Shown here: one piece after another, positions 8,461 to 17,330 of the stretch
Layout: each line of letters begins with the position of its first letter
How positions within the stretch are numbered: position 1 is the first letter of the stretch
NCBI GenBank assembly: GCA_035533815.1
Contig: DATLTB010000065.1
Coordinates: forward strand, 1-19,357
DNA from: JANWKA01 sp035533815
GTDB lineage: Bacteria > Bacteroidota > Bacteroidia > Chitinophagales > Chitinophagaceae
Reading direction: 5' to 3'
Length of the DNA: 19,357 nt
The notes under the pieces: generated by a model
Database searches by the model: none
The model's input: only the letters and a program-made list of their open reading frames with translations
What the model was told of the DNA's origin: nothing
Made by a program: the position numbers and the translations under genes

Positions 8461-9846
8461 ATGATGGAAACTCAGCAACCCCTTGACCTGATCGGGATTG
8501 GTATCGGGCCCTTTAATCTTGGGCTTGCCGTGCTATCCAAAGAGCTCCCCTTGTCCGCCCTGATGTTTGACCAGGCCACAGATTTCAACTGGCACCCCGG
8601 ACTTTTATTGGACCATTCCGGGCTGCAGGTGCCATTTTACGCTGACCTCGTTACCCTGGTTGACCCATGTAATTCCTTTAGTTTTTTATCCTATCTCCAA
8701 TCCAGGGATAGGTTGTTGCGTTTTGCGATATTAGAAAACAATCAAATATCCAGAAAGGAATATAATGATTACTGCAGGTGGGCAACCAGGCGGTTGTCCA
8801 ACCTGAGATTCCAGCAAAGGATTAGCCGGATTGATTTCGACAAAAAAACCGGGATGTACCTGGTCGAAACGATTCGTCAGGGTGATGGGGATAAGACCGT
8901 ATGGCCGGCCCGACACCTGGTCCTGGGGGTGGGTACAGTTCCATACCTGCCAAAGTGTGCAGCAGGAATATCTGATGACCTGGTCTTCCATTCCGGGAAT
9001 TACCTGTTTAAAAAGGAAAACCTCCTTAAAAAGGGCCATATCACCATCATTGGTTCAGGGCAAAGTGCTGCAGAAATATTTTTTGACCTGCTTCCCCACA
9101 GTGTCCAGATGCCCGGAGGGTTGCACTGGTACACCAGGTCCCAAATGATCTTTTCTATGGAACGATCCAGGATGTGCTTTGAAATGAGCTCACCGGATTA
9201 CATCGATTACTTTTTCCAGCTGTCCAGGGAGCAAAAGGACAGACTCCTGCCCACACAGGATAACCTGTACAAGGGGATTAATGAAAAGCTGATTGCTGAT
9301 ATTTATGACCTGATGTACCGCCTGGATCTCAGTCACCATCCGCTCCAGGTTGCAGTCAGGCCCGGCTGTGAACTGCTCAGTTTAAGTTCCCAGAATGGCC
9401 AGGTCTTTACACTGGAATTTTTACATACTTCCTTGAAACGCAGGTTCACACATTGCACCGAAGCTGTGATCTTCGCCACCGGCTACAGGTCAGTAACCCC
9501 CGGTTTCACCGATGGTATCAGGTCCCGTTTATGTTTGGATGAAATGGGTCGCTATGCAGTGAACCGCAATTATTCCGTGGATATTACCGGTAAGGCCATT
9601 TTTGTTCAAAATGCGGAGCTGCATACACACGGATTCAACGCTCCGGATCTCGCCTTAGGCCCATATCGGAATGCCTGTATCCTCAATTCCATTCTGGGGT
9701 ATCCGCATTTCAAGATGAACACCCCCAATATTTTTCAATCCTTTGGAATGCCTGGGGAACCCTTAAAGCCTGATGGTTTGGTTGCCGGGATGCAGGCTGA
9801 GTTTTTGCCCATTCCAGATAAACTGCCCCCCCAGTCCGGGAGGTAA
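8461..9846 (+). CDS. Lysine/ornithine N-monooxygenase (siderophore)
   Basis: This 461-residue flavoprotein hydroxylates the side-chain amine of L-lysine or a relative using FAD, NADPH and oxygen, the first step to a hydroxamate. Motifs in order: FAD-binding GIGIGPFNLGLA (12-23), the substrate-pocket segment WHPGLLLDHSGLQVPFYADL, NADPH-binding GSGQSAAE (198-205), FATGY (338-342), and the C-terminal HTHGFNAPDLALGPYRNA block near 385-400. Relatives usually end close to the FQSFGMP-like segment (residues 425-431). Here a Pro-rich tail of 30 residues follows, and its codons lie antisense to the end of the rhamnosidase gene. Two adjacent ATGs open the gene; the first is used here. It is third in the operon. 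Lysine is favoured over ornithine because of the IucB-type partner. Confidence 0.88.
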   Translation: MMETQQPLDLIGIGIGPFNLGLAVLSKELPLSALMFDQATDFNWHPGLLLDHSGLQVPFYADLVTLVDPCNSFSFLSYLQSRDRLLRFAILENNQISRKEYNDYCRWATRRLSNLRFQQRISRIDFDKKTGMYLVETIRQGDGDKTVWPARHLVLGVGTVPYLPKCAAGISDDLVFHSGNYLFKKENLLKKGHITIIGSGQSAAEIFFDLLPHSVQMPGGLHWYTRSQMIFSMERSRMCFEMSSPDYIDYFFQLSREQKDRLLPTQDNLYKGINEKLIADIYDLMYRLDLSHHPLQVAVRPGCELLSLSSQNGQVFTLEFLHTSLKRRFTHCTEAVIFATGYRSVTPGFTDGIRSRLCLDEMGRYAVNRNYSVDITGKAIFVQNAELHTHGFNAPDLALGPYRNACILNSILGYPHFKMNTPNIFQSFGMPGEPLKPDGLVAGMQAEFLPIPDKLPPQSGR

Positions 9847-12204
9847 TTCAATTTCACCCCGGATTCCGGATTTACCCGACCTGCGGAGCCATAAACTGAT
9901 TTCCCCTTCAGGAAGTGGCATGGTCGCCCGGATTTCATTTAAACCTCCCAACGCAGGAACTATGCGCACTTGGCGGAATCCGGCGCTGGAGGACCGGATC
10001 CCGCAGATAGTATGGAGAAAATCAAATGCTGGACTGGCAGACCAGCCATGACAATCAGAACGGGTGGGTTCAGGAGTTTCAGCGAACGTGGTCAGGCCCT
10101 CCGCGATCATTTTACGCCAAGGGTTAAGCTGCGCATAATACAAATCAGCAAGCCCCGTTTTTTCCAGCGCCCTGTCCAGGTAGAACCGGTAGTAAAAACT
10201 GGCCTGGCTTAGTGAACTGTCCTGGAGGATCCGCATCATCACCGTATCCTCCTCCCCTGCTGGTATTGCATCAGCCAGCAATGCCATAATGGAGGCATGC
10301 TGGCTGAAACTGCGCTTGTCCGGTGTGTTGGCCATTTCCATTCTTGAACTATCAAAACATTCGTGGTACACACTTTGGGCCAGCCGGTCAGCAAGAGCGT
10401 CCTGCTTCCGGGCTTCCCCCTTGCGATGGAAAAAACGGAAGAGGTCAGCTGCCTGCCGCAAAGTGATCGCCAATTGCAGGGTGATCACCGCAGAGTGACC
10501 ATGCGTGGCTCCTTCCGGCACTCCATTTTTAAAAGCCGGGGTCCAGTCGGTGAAATTCCACCATTTCATCGGGCCCAGCATGTTTACTGCCGGGTCAATA
10601 TGCCTGGAATACCAACCAAGAATATCCCTGACCTGATCCAGGTATTGTTCCAGGAAGGCATTATCCGGGCGGTACATCCAATAATCGTGTAACATGGAGA
10701 TCCAAAGCAGGGAAAACGGCGGAATAACCTGCAGGCGATGACTGGGGAACCTCCCTTCGGTCAGCCCGCAGGGCACCCTGGAATCAGCAAAATCATGAAT
10801 TGCCTTAAGGACCAGCCGGTCATCGCTGGTATTATACAGCGTGATCAATGCCTGTATGCGGGTATCGGCCTCATATTGAAGCTGCTCGTAATACGGACAG
10901 TCAAAATAGGTTTCCCCGGCACATAAGCGGGCCGTCCTCCATGCCGTATTCCATATCTTTTCCAGGGAGGAATCGTTGCAACTGAAGCTGGCCCTGCGGG
11001 AAAATGGGTAAACAGCGTAAATTCCATATAAGTCATCAATCCGGAGGGGTTGCCCGGAGGTCCGGATTCCGAGCTGGAGATACCGGTAAGTCCGGATCCA
11101 TAATGGACTGAACAACCGGTGAGGCCCTCCATCAGGAAAAAAAAGGTCATATAAACCTGAAATCGTCTTGCCTTTCACCGAATTCCGGTTGCCTTTGCTG
11201 CCCAGACTGTCCACCAGCGATTCCGCATATACCAGCCGGATCAGGCTCCCCCTGCCGCCACTGACCACCAGCTGGGGATAGGCGACAGTTTCCTTACCCT
11301 GATCCACCAGGATGGTCACCGAGTCATTTGCAGGGATTAGCAGGGGCCGGTCACCCAGGATAAAACTGTCCTTGACCTGGAAGGGGCTGCTCCTGCGTAT
11401 ACGGGCAAAACGCTGCAAAACCTGGGTCATCTGAGGAATGGGGCTGGAACTCAGGGTCCAGGTATTATCGGTTCCGTATCCTGCAGGTACGGCAGTTGCC
11501 GGTATGATTTCTGCAGGAAGCCAGCTATTATCATTAAAGTGCAATAATGACCATCCCCAGGGATAAGCGCTTCCGTTTACCCGATCACCCGGACCGGTAA
11601 CTATATAGGTATGCAGGGAGGTAGACAGATGCGTGGCACAGGGCTGGTAAGCCGTATCCTGCCATGCTTTCCAACTGGAATCCGTGTTAACCACCTGGGA
11701 TAGGGGATCATTTCCTTGGACCAGGAAGCCTGTCCTCGCTGATATCTGGGCCACAGGGGCATAAATGCCCATATTCCAAACTTCAGCAGCAAGCACATTT
11801 TTGCCGGTGTGCAGGTAAGGGGTGATATCAAAACTTTCAAAATTCCAATTGTACAGGTCACCCCGGGCAGGACCTCGGCCTGTATAATGTCCATTGACAT
11901 ATAACACATATCGGTTGTCGGCGGAAACATGAATGATGAAATGTCCTGGAACATGTTCTAACAAAAAACACTTTCGGAAATGGTACACCCCATAATCCGT
12001 AGGAGATGCCCTGGGGCAGCAAATCCATCTGGCAGACCAGGGTCCGCTAAGCAGGTCAGGATTCAGGGGCAGGCCCTGTGCACCCGCATTCCCAGACAAT
12101 AAAATAAAGATGAGCGGGAACAGCCGGATGGTTAATCTTCCAGAACCCCGTAGATTATCCCTCATTGGATTGGATAAAGGGTGAACAGCCTGGTTTCTTT
12201 TCAT
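9763..12204 (-). CDS. Exported alpha-L-rhamnosidase (GH78)
   Basis: This 813-residue glycoside hydrolase should release terminal alpha-L-rhamnose from glycans or glycosides in the periplasm or outside the cell. A signal peptide is visible (LFPLIFILLSGNAGAQ). Then come a jelly-roll sugar-binding region with YVLYVNGHYTGRGPARGD, the (alpha/alpha)6 catalytic domain with YFDCPYYEQLQYEADTRIQ (about 435-450), FAETPEPTRSDCHGW (about 710-725), and a C-terminal beta domain ending WNGQKLSLHPG. The motif DCPYYEQLQYE replaces the classical DCPQRDERLGW form but keeps an acidic residue. ATG 12204 has AGGA five bases upstream. ATG 12165 would give a more conventional 800-residue precursor; the TTG at 12216 is unlikely. 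The last 84 bases overlap the monooxygenase gene on the other strand. Confidence 0.85.
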   Translation of the reverse strand: MKRNQAVHPLSNPMRDNLRGSGRLTIRLFPLIFILLSGNAGAQGLPLNPDLLSGPWSARWICCPRASPTDYGVYHFRKCFLLEHVPGHFIIHVSADNRYVLYVNGHYTGRGPARGDLYNWNFESFDITPYLHTGKNVLAAEVWNMGIYAPVAQISARTGFLVQGNDPLSQVVNTDSSWKAWQDTAYQPCATHLSTSLHTYIVTGPGDRVNGSAYPWGWSLLHFNDNSWLPAEIIPATAVPAGYGTDNTWTLSSSPIPQMTQVLQRFARIRRSSPFQVKDSFILGDRPLLIPANDSVTILVDQGKETVAYPQLVVSGGRGSLIRLVYAESLVDSLGSKGNRNSVKGKTISGLYDLFFPDGGPHRLFSPLWIRTYRYLQLGIRTSGQPLRIDDLYGIYAVYPFSRRASFSCNDSSLEKIWNTAWRTARLCAGETYFDCPYYEQLQYEADTRIQALITLYNTSDDRLVLKAIHDFADSRVPCGLTEGRFPSHRLQVIPPFSLLWISMLHDYWMYRPDNAFLEQYLDQVRDILGWYSRHIDPAVNMLGPMKWWNFTDWTPAFKNGVPEGATHGHSAVITLQLAITLRQAADLFRFFHRKGEARKQDALADRLAQSVYHECFDSSRMEMANTPDKRSFSQHASIMALLADAIPAGEEDTVMMRILQDSSLSQASFYYRFYLDRALEKTGLADLYYAQLNPWRKMIAEGLTTFAETPEPTRSDCHGWSASPAFDFLHTICGIRSSSAGFRQVRIVPALGGLNEIRATMPLPEGEISLWLRRSGKSGIRGEIELPPGLGGQFIWNGQKLSLHPGNQTIRL

Positions 12205-12749
12205 TGCGTCCTGCAAAATAGGGATTTTGCCGAAGGGAACTGGTTTTTGAATTCAAGGGGACATTTACCGGCCAGCAATCCAGGGTTAGCCACAGAGATA
12301 GCTTTTGTGCACATGGAAAGCTTCCTTGCATATCCTGACTTTCAAACCGCTTGTCCCTTCAACCTGAGGATATTTATTACCGGATAGCGATCTGCGCCCG
12401 TTAAAACCTTTGCAGGAACCGTTCCAGGCCAACTGGTGTAAATTCCTGCAGTGATGCGATCATTTTGCCATTAAGTTGTATTCGGGGGAAATCGAAGACA
12501 ATTTAGGGTATACTTGAAAACAGCATAATCCGGACAAGGATTCAAATTTGATTATTCGCAGGAAAAACAGGGGATTTGGACTTTTTGAAACAGGGATAAA
12601 GTAGTACTTTTGTGCTGGGTTCCAGTAATCTTGATTTTAATAGCGGTTTAGGGAGTTATCCATCTGGATAAATATACTCCACATTAACATTGAAAAAGGG
12701 GTCTCTGTTTCCTTCCTGACATTAATTGTATGATTTAATTTTTTATTTT
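12205..12749. other. Divergent intergenic region with a short leftover ORF
   Basis: This is a 545-base gap between the rhamnosidase (minus) and the desaturase (plus). It holds the desaturase promoter (12584-12612). On the minus strand, 12502-12401 is open for 33 codons and reads NGKMIASLQEFTPVGLERFL before a TAA. Its composition is protein-like, but it is too short to identify and may be a gene remnant or chance. The segment from 12205 to 12400 is open in some frames, with nothing recognisable. Confidence 0.4.
12584..12612 (+). promoter_or_regulatory. Bacteroidota promoter for the desaturase
   Basis: TTTG (12584-12587), a 17-base spacer, then TACTTTTG (12605-12612). The elements and spacing are identical to those of the promoter at 1806. 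The transcript would begin near 12618 and carry a leader of about 130 bases. Confidence 0.6.
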
Positions 12750-13490
12750 ATGCCCATATTAATATTTTTCCTTGCGCACTGGTTTATATCCCTATTTTGC
12801 CAGACCTTTTTTCTGCACAGGTATTCTTCCCATAAAATGTTTGTGATGAATAAATTCTGGGAGCGTTTTTTTTATGGGTTCACCATATTTGCCCAGGGGG
12901 CATCTTTTTTAAATCCCAGGGCATATGCCATCATGCACCGGATGCACCATGCCTACAGCGATACGGAAAAGGATCCCCATTCTCCTCACTTTTTCAAGGA
13001 TATCTGGCATATGACCATTCGGACCAAGGAGATTTATCTCAATTATGCCAAATTCAAGGTGGAACCGGAAAAAGCTTTCCGCGGGAATTATCCCGAATGG
13101 AAGGTCCTGGACCGGATCAGCAATATGTGGAGTATTCGGATTCTATTTGGGTTGGGCTACGTGTTTTATTATGTCCATTTTGCCACTGCCTGGTGGATGT
13201 TCCTGCTGCTTCCCATCCATTTTTTCATGGGCCCCATTCACGGTGCCATTGTCAACTGGTGCGGGCATAAGTATGGCTATTCCAATTATGATAATGATGA
13301 CCATAGCCGCAATACTTTACCCATTGATATTTTCCTGATGGGAGAACTGATGCAAAATAACCACCATAAAAGCCCGAACAGCCTCAATTTTGCTAAAAAA
13401 TGGTATGAATTTGATCCTACCTTCCCAATCATCCTTTTATTAAAAAAGGTCCGGATCATCCGGATTACGAATAATTCAGGTAACCGATAG
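12750..13490 (+). CDS. Acyl-CoA/fatty acid desaturase
   Basis: This 246-residue membrane di-iron desaturase introduces a double bond into saturated acyl chains for membrane lipids. The histidine clusters are all visible: HRYSSH (about residues 28-33), HRMHH (about 67-71) and QNNHHK (about 205-210), plus the NWCGHKYGY block before the last cluster. The Gln in place of the first His of the third cluster is normal in the short Bacteroidota form. Two hydrophobic stretches surround the first cluster and a pair precedes NWCGHK. ATG 12750 (MPILIFFLAHWF) fits the family start. An in-frame TTG at 12726 would add eight residues. The hydrolase starts 134 bases downstream on the same strand, so co-transcription is possible. 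Confidence 0.85.
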   Translation: MPILIFFLAHWFISLFCQTFFLHRYSSHKMFVMNKFWERFFYGFTIFAQGASFLNPRAYAIMHRMHHAYSDTEKDPHSPHFFKDIWHMTIRTKEIYLNYAKFKVEPEKAFRGNYPEWKVLDRISNMWSIRILFGLGYVFYYVHFATAWWMFLLLPIHFFMGPIHGAIVNWCGHKYGYSNYDNDDHSRNTLPIDIFLMGELMQNNHHKSPNSLNFAKKWYEFDPTFPIILLLKKVRIIRITNNSGNR

Positions 13491-13624
13491 CTTAAATCTC
13501 CGGAAACGTGACGCGTTTCTCTGGTTAATACAGTCCAAATGGGTTGATCCTAATTTCAGGAAACCCGTTACCGGTTTGGGCATTTGGAAAATGGCCCATT
13601 ACCTGCTTCCAAATACCCATTGGT

Positions 13625-14749
13625 ATGTTTCCTCAGTTGGCATCGGTTATCCTATTGTTGCTTTCCCTCTTGATCTGGACACGGGCCCCTACCTTTCATT
13701 TTTGGCTGATCGCTATTATCCTCACGGAATATTGCTGGATTCCCCTGTGCATGACCCTGGCATTATTCGTTTGGGAAATTTCCATAGATGACGGAATTGG
13801 CTGGCTTTTAATTGCCTTATTAGCAGGATTTTCTTATGCCTCCCCCCTGATTTCCGCGTGGTTAAGGAGGCAGGTCCTGGTTAGTGATCTTTACCGGCTT
13901 TTCCCGGGTAAAAAACCCCAGGCTTTACTGCAGCAGCCTTTCCGCATTGCTGTATTGGTCCGGGGCCATGGAAAGGGTAAGGTATTTCCGCTGAAGCTGA
14001 CATATAAATTGAGTGAAACAGGGCCCCTCAGTCTCAGTTTTTATTCCGCTGGCAAGGGGTTGGCTCCGGTAGTTTTGGTTATACATGGGGGATCCTGGCA
14101 AAAAGGAGATAATACCCAGCTTAAAGACCTCAACAGCTACCTGGCCCTGAGTGGATACCATGTTGCTGCCATGAATTACCGATTAGCACCGCTAAATCAT
14201 TTTCCTGCACCGGTAGAAGATACTGCAGATGCCCTGGATTATCTGAAAGCACATGCACCGGAATTAGGAATTGACCCGGACCGGATGGTCCTCCTTGGGC
14301 GATCTGCAGGAGGTCAGATCGCCCTGATGACTGCATATACCCGTGTTATTCCGGAAATCAGGGGCGTGATTGCCCTGTATACTCCAGCAGACATGGTATG
14401 GGGTGCCCTGGCCAGGAGCAATAAGTGCGTACTGAACATTGATCAAATCTTTCTCAGTTATTTAGGGGCTACATACCGGGATAATCCCCAATGGTATGAG
14501 CAAAGTTCCCCTTGTGCGCAGGTCAGTCCGGCTTCACCCCCCACCCTGATCATTCATGGACGCAGGGATTCATTGGTGGCTTTTGCCCACAGCACGCGCC
14601 TGAAAGCTAAGCTGGATCAATGCAGGGTAAGAAATTACTTGCTGGACCTCCCTTTTGCCACCCATGGATTTGATTTCAGTCTCCGTGGAGCTAATGGGCA
14701 ACTGACTGTTTTTGCCATGGAACGTTTCCTGGAATCGGTAACTGCTTAA
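13625..14749 (+). CDS. Membrane-anchored alpha/beta hydrolase (esterase/lipase type)
   Basis: This 374-residue protein has about three hydrophobic N-terminal segments (roughly residues 5-20, 27-55 and 60-80), then a hormone-sensitive-lipase/BD-FAE-like alpha/beta hydrolase. The oxyanion motif is HGGSW (154-158), the nucleophile Ser227 is in GRSAGGQ, and the likely acid and base are Asp315 (HGRRDSLV) and His347 (THGFDF). YRLAP and a downstream PAPVEDTADALDYL segment fit carboxylesterases of this class. The substrate is unknown; short-chain or sugar-ester hydrolysis is typical. The membrane segments suggest it acts at the inner membrane. ATG 13625 leads straight into the first helix. The frame is open back to a TTG at 13544 but without family support. 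It runs convergent with the symporter gene. Confidence 0.8.
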   Translation: MFPQLASVILLLLSLLIWTRAPTFHFWLIAIILTEYCWIPLCMTLALFVWEISIDDGIGWLLIALLAGFSYASPLISAWLRRQVLVSDLYRLFPGKKPQALLQQPFRIAVLVRGHGKGKVFPLKLTYKLSETGPLSLSFYSAGKGLAPVVLVIHGGSWQKGDNTQLKDLNSYLALSGYHVAAMNYRLAPLNHFPAPVEDTADALDYLKAHAPELGIDPDRMVLLGRSAGGQIALMTAYTRVIPEIRGVIALYTPADMVWGALARSNKCVLNIDQIFLSYLGATYRDNPQWYEQSSPCAQVSPASPPTLIIHGRRDSLVAFAHSTRLKAKLDQCRVRNYLLDLPFATHGFDFSLRGANGQLTVFAMERFLESVTA

Positions 14750-14811
14750 GTTCATGGATATTTTTTAATCCAGCAAATGGAAATACTTACCTCCCGGATT
14801 CCGCTATAGGA

Positions 14812-16194
14812 TCAAATTTGCGGTTTTTTAGTTAGTTCTTCTTCCCGGAATCGGCTGAAAATGGCTGCTGTAAGAATGCATAAAACAAAGCCCAATATCC
14901 CATTGAGCCTGATCCCGAAATCATGGCCCACATCTTTCCCATAGATCAGGAACATGGCAAACAGGGATATCCCGAATGTCTGGGCGATCTTTACAAAAAA
15001 ATAGGTCACAGCAAAATAAATAGCTTCCTTGTGGCTCCCGGTCTCGCGGCTGTCTTTTTCTATTACTTCGGAAAGTACTGCATTAGGCAGGATGTTCAGG
15101 GAAGCGACCGGAATGGCTGCAACCCCAATCAATAAATAGATTTGCAGTTTCGGATCCATATTCACTTTCCCCAGCAGGCATATTCCGGCGAATACCAGGG
15201 CCAGGATCAAAAATGATATGACCATGATCCGTTTTTTGCCCCAGCGGTTGGCCAGATAATTGATCACCGGATAGAACAAAAAGGAAATGCCGATCATGGT
15301 GATCATGAGTTTGTTCCCAATGGTTTCAGGTAAACGCAGCAATACGGTCACAAAATAAAGCAAACCGGAAGTGATAATGGTCACTGCCATAAAATAGGAA
15401 AAGTCTGCCACCACAAAAAGCAGGAAATTGCGATTAGTCAGGGTTTGTCTGAGGGCTTTACGGATGGGGACCGCGCTGGGTTTGCTCCGGGAATACTTCT
15501 TCTCATCAATATGGAATGCGGTTACCGCCATGAATGCAGCAGCGATCAGGGCAAGGCCGGATATCGTCCATTGAATGGAACCCAGGCGGGAGAACCCAAA
15601 TGAGGACCGGATTTCATCGGCAATATTGAAGGCATTGGAAGCAATGGCGATACCCAGTATATATCCCATGGATTGCCAGGTGGAAAGCCTGATTTTAGCC
15701 CGCGGGGTCGGAGCCATTTCCGGCAGCAAGGCATTAAAGGGAATAAAATAGGTGGTTGTGGATATAAAGAATCCGGCCAGGCTCATTACCAGCCAGGCTA
15801 TATTCCATGGGCTTTGCGTATGCCTGATGGGATAGAACACCAGACAGCAGAAAAGGAAAGAAGGTAAAATAGCCAGTTTCATCAGGGGAATCCGCCTTCC
15901 TTTAGGGTTTTTACTTCGGTCACTATATTGGGCAATGGCCGGATCGTATACTGCATCGATCAACCTTCCGCTGGCAGTGATAATAGCAATGGCATTAAAA
16001 ATACCCAGGATGGTGACCTGGGTAATAAATAAGGGAAGACCGCTTTTGGTTGGGGGAAGATAAAAGTAAACCAGGATGACATTGATCAGGTTAATCATCA
16101 TGCTCCATCCCATCATGCCGAAGGCATAAACCACATGCTTTGCCAAGGGAAGGGATTTTACCGGCATATCCTGCACAATATCGCAAAAAACCAT
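14812..16194 (-). CDS. GPH-family sugar:cation symporter (MFS)
   Basis: This 460-residue transporter has about 12 membrane segments and the glycoside-pentoside-hexuronide signature. AYGMIGWS-like YAFGMMGWSMMINL lies near residues 22-36, VYFYLPPTKSGLP follows, and RLIDAVYDPAIAQYSDRSKN (about 80-100) is the family's loop 2-3 motif. The segment KGRRIPLMKL comes next. It should import a small sugar or glycoside with H+ or Na+. The substrate is not evident; the nearby rhamnosidase makes rhamnose or a rhamnoside a reasonable guess only. ATG 16194 is used here, a GTG precedes it at 16197, and ATG 16167 (MPVKSLPLAK) is an equally plausible start giving 451 residues. It is the last intact ordinary metabolic gene before the AT-rich accessory stretch. 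Confidence 0.85.
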   Translation of the reverse strand: MVFCDIVQDMPVKSLPLAKHVVYAFGMMGWSMMINLINVILVYFYLPPTKSGLPLFITQVTILGIFNAIAIITASGRLIDAVYDPAIAQYSDRSKNPKGRRIPLMKLAILPSFLFCCLVFYPIRHTQSPWNIAWLVMSLAGFFISTTTYFIPFNALLPEMAPTPRAKIRLSTWQSMGYILGIAIASNAFNIADEIRSSFGFSRLGSIQWTISGLALIAAAFMAVTAFHIDEKKYSRSKPSAVPIRKALRQTLTNRNFLLFVVADFSYFMAVTIITSGLLYFVTVLLRLPETIGNKLMITMIGISFLFYPVINYLANRWGKKRIMVISFLILALVFAGICLLGKVNMDPKLQIYLLIGVAAIPVASLNILPNAVLSEVIEKDSRETGSHKEAIYFAVTYFFVKIAQTFGISLFAMFLIYGKDVGHDFGIRLNGILGFVLCILTAAIFSRFREEELTKKPQI

Positions 16195-16485
16195 CACCGT
16201 GGAAATGCATAATTCTTATATCAATCTGGTTTATTTTCCGGAATACTTATGGGAAAAGAGGTATCTTTTCCAAGGATAACAATAAAGAGATCAGCATGTA
16301 ACATATTGTAAATGAATTGATAATGGGATCCTGTCAATCGTCAATAAGCAAAAATTTGCTTGTATTAAAGAAACTTTTGAACATATCCTTGTCCTCTTAA
16401 GTCGGGGCAGGCATCTGTAGGTTTAATCAATTTATAGCCGACCTAAACAAAACAGCAGGGTTATCCAAAGACTTGGCAAAAGAAA
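16195..16485. other. AT-rich spacer, no gene seen
   Basis: There is no credible ORF on either strand. A small palindrome, AGCAAA-AA-TTTGCT, lies at about 16348-16361. The base composition shifts here from the GC-richer operons to the AT-rich accessory stretch. Confidence 0.4.
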
Positions 16486-17330
16486 TTAAAGCTCAGGAAC
16501 TTCCCGATTCTCCGGTTTCATTTCACTTCCTTTTTTGAGTTGTTTTGCATTTTGAAGACTTACGACTTTTTGACCTGTTTTTGCTTCAATTTCTTTACGG
16601 GTGTTGCCTGCAATTGTACCACCCTGTCGGGCAATCACTTTATTTTCGGCAATATTTTTCGGTTTCTTCTCTTTTGAAATTTCGGATTTGGTAGCTTCGG
16701 CAAGAAAATGTAAAACCAATTCAAGATTAGTCATATTGTCGCGAAGATTCTCTTTCTTCAGGTTTTTATGTTACTTATATAGCTTTATCGTTTTGCCGCT
16801 CTATGCCTGTGTTATTATGTCAGCAAGCGTCGCAAACACCTGTACCCTCTTCACACTCCTAATTTTTCACTCATCGGTGAGTTCTTTTCTTACCTCAATG
16901 CTTTTCAGGTGCTGGTTTATTCATTCTTAGGTATAACCGAGTTTTAGGTAAATTGCCATTGCTTTGTCAATACTTATTTCAAGATCTTGCGACTATTCTA
17001 TTTTTTCATATCCAACCCTTGCCAGTCCCTGCTTATGGCTCAGCTAATGGGGAAGGGATAGATTGAATTAACCTCAATAGTTGTTCCGTATCGGCCATAT
17101 CCATAAGGTAATATTTGCCATCTTCAGCTTGCATTTTCAGTTGTCCTAGTTTTGGGTTAACTCGCTTCCCTCAATATTGAGTTTGGTTTTTAAAGCGTTC
17201 CAGTATTTTCTTGATCCTGGGCTTCCGGTTAGTTTTTCTATCACATCCACAATGGAGAAATACCATTTCTCTGCTTCTGTATATCATTGACTATGGGGTT
17301 TTTTTGTTCAAACAGTTTTATATTGCTCAT
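16486..17330 (-). pseudogene. Decayed DinD/Bro-N family gene
   Basis: On the minus strand a full-length DinD-like gene can be followed from ATG 17330 (MSNIKLFEQKNPIVNDIQK) to the stop at 16486. After a one-base shift it reads EKWYFSIVDVIEKLTGSPGS and RKYWNALKTKLNIEGSELTQ. After another shift it reads LGQLKMQAEDGKYYL then ADTEQLLRLIQSIPSPLAEP. After a third it reads LARVGYEKIE, KSIEVRKELTDE, KENLRDNMTNLELVLHFLAE and KEIEAKTGQKVV. In this last frame at least six stops (TAG, TAA, TGA, TGA, TAG, TAA) interrupt it, two of them TGA where TGG (Trp) is expected. The size, about 280 codons, equals that of intact family members. DinD proteins are damage-inducible, and Bro-N proteins are phage or mobile-element linked. 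Only the last 82 codons (16734-16486) form an uninterrupted ATG-to-stop reading frame. It should not be functional. Confidence 0.85.

Noticed and set aside
13544..13624. 27-residue N-terminal extension of the hydrolase from a TTG
   Set aside because: No ATG is present, and there is no family-like sequence before the first membrane helix.
16735..17000. TGA recoded as tryptophan in the DinD-like gene
   Set aside because: Two TGA codons do sit where Trp is expected, but the same frame also has TAG and TAA stops and the gene needs at least three frame changes. Decay explains everything.
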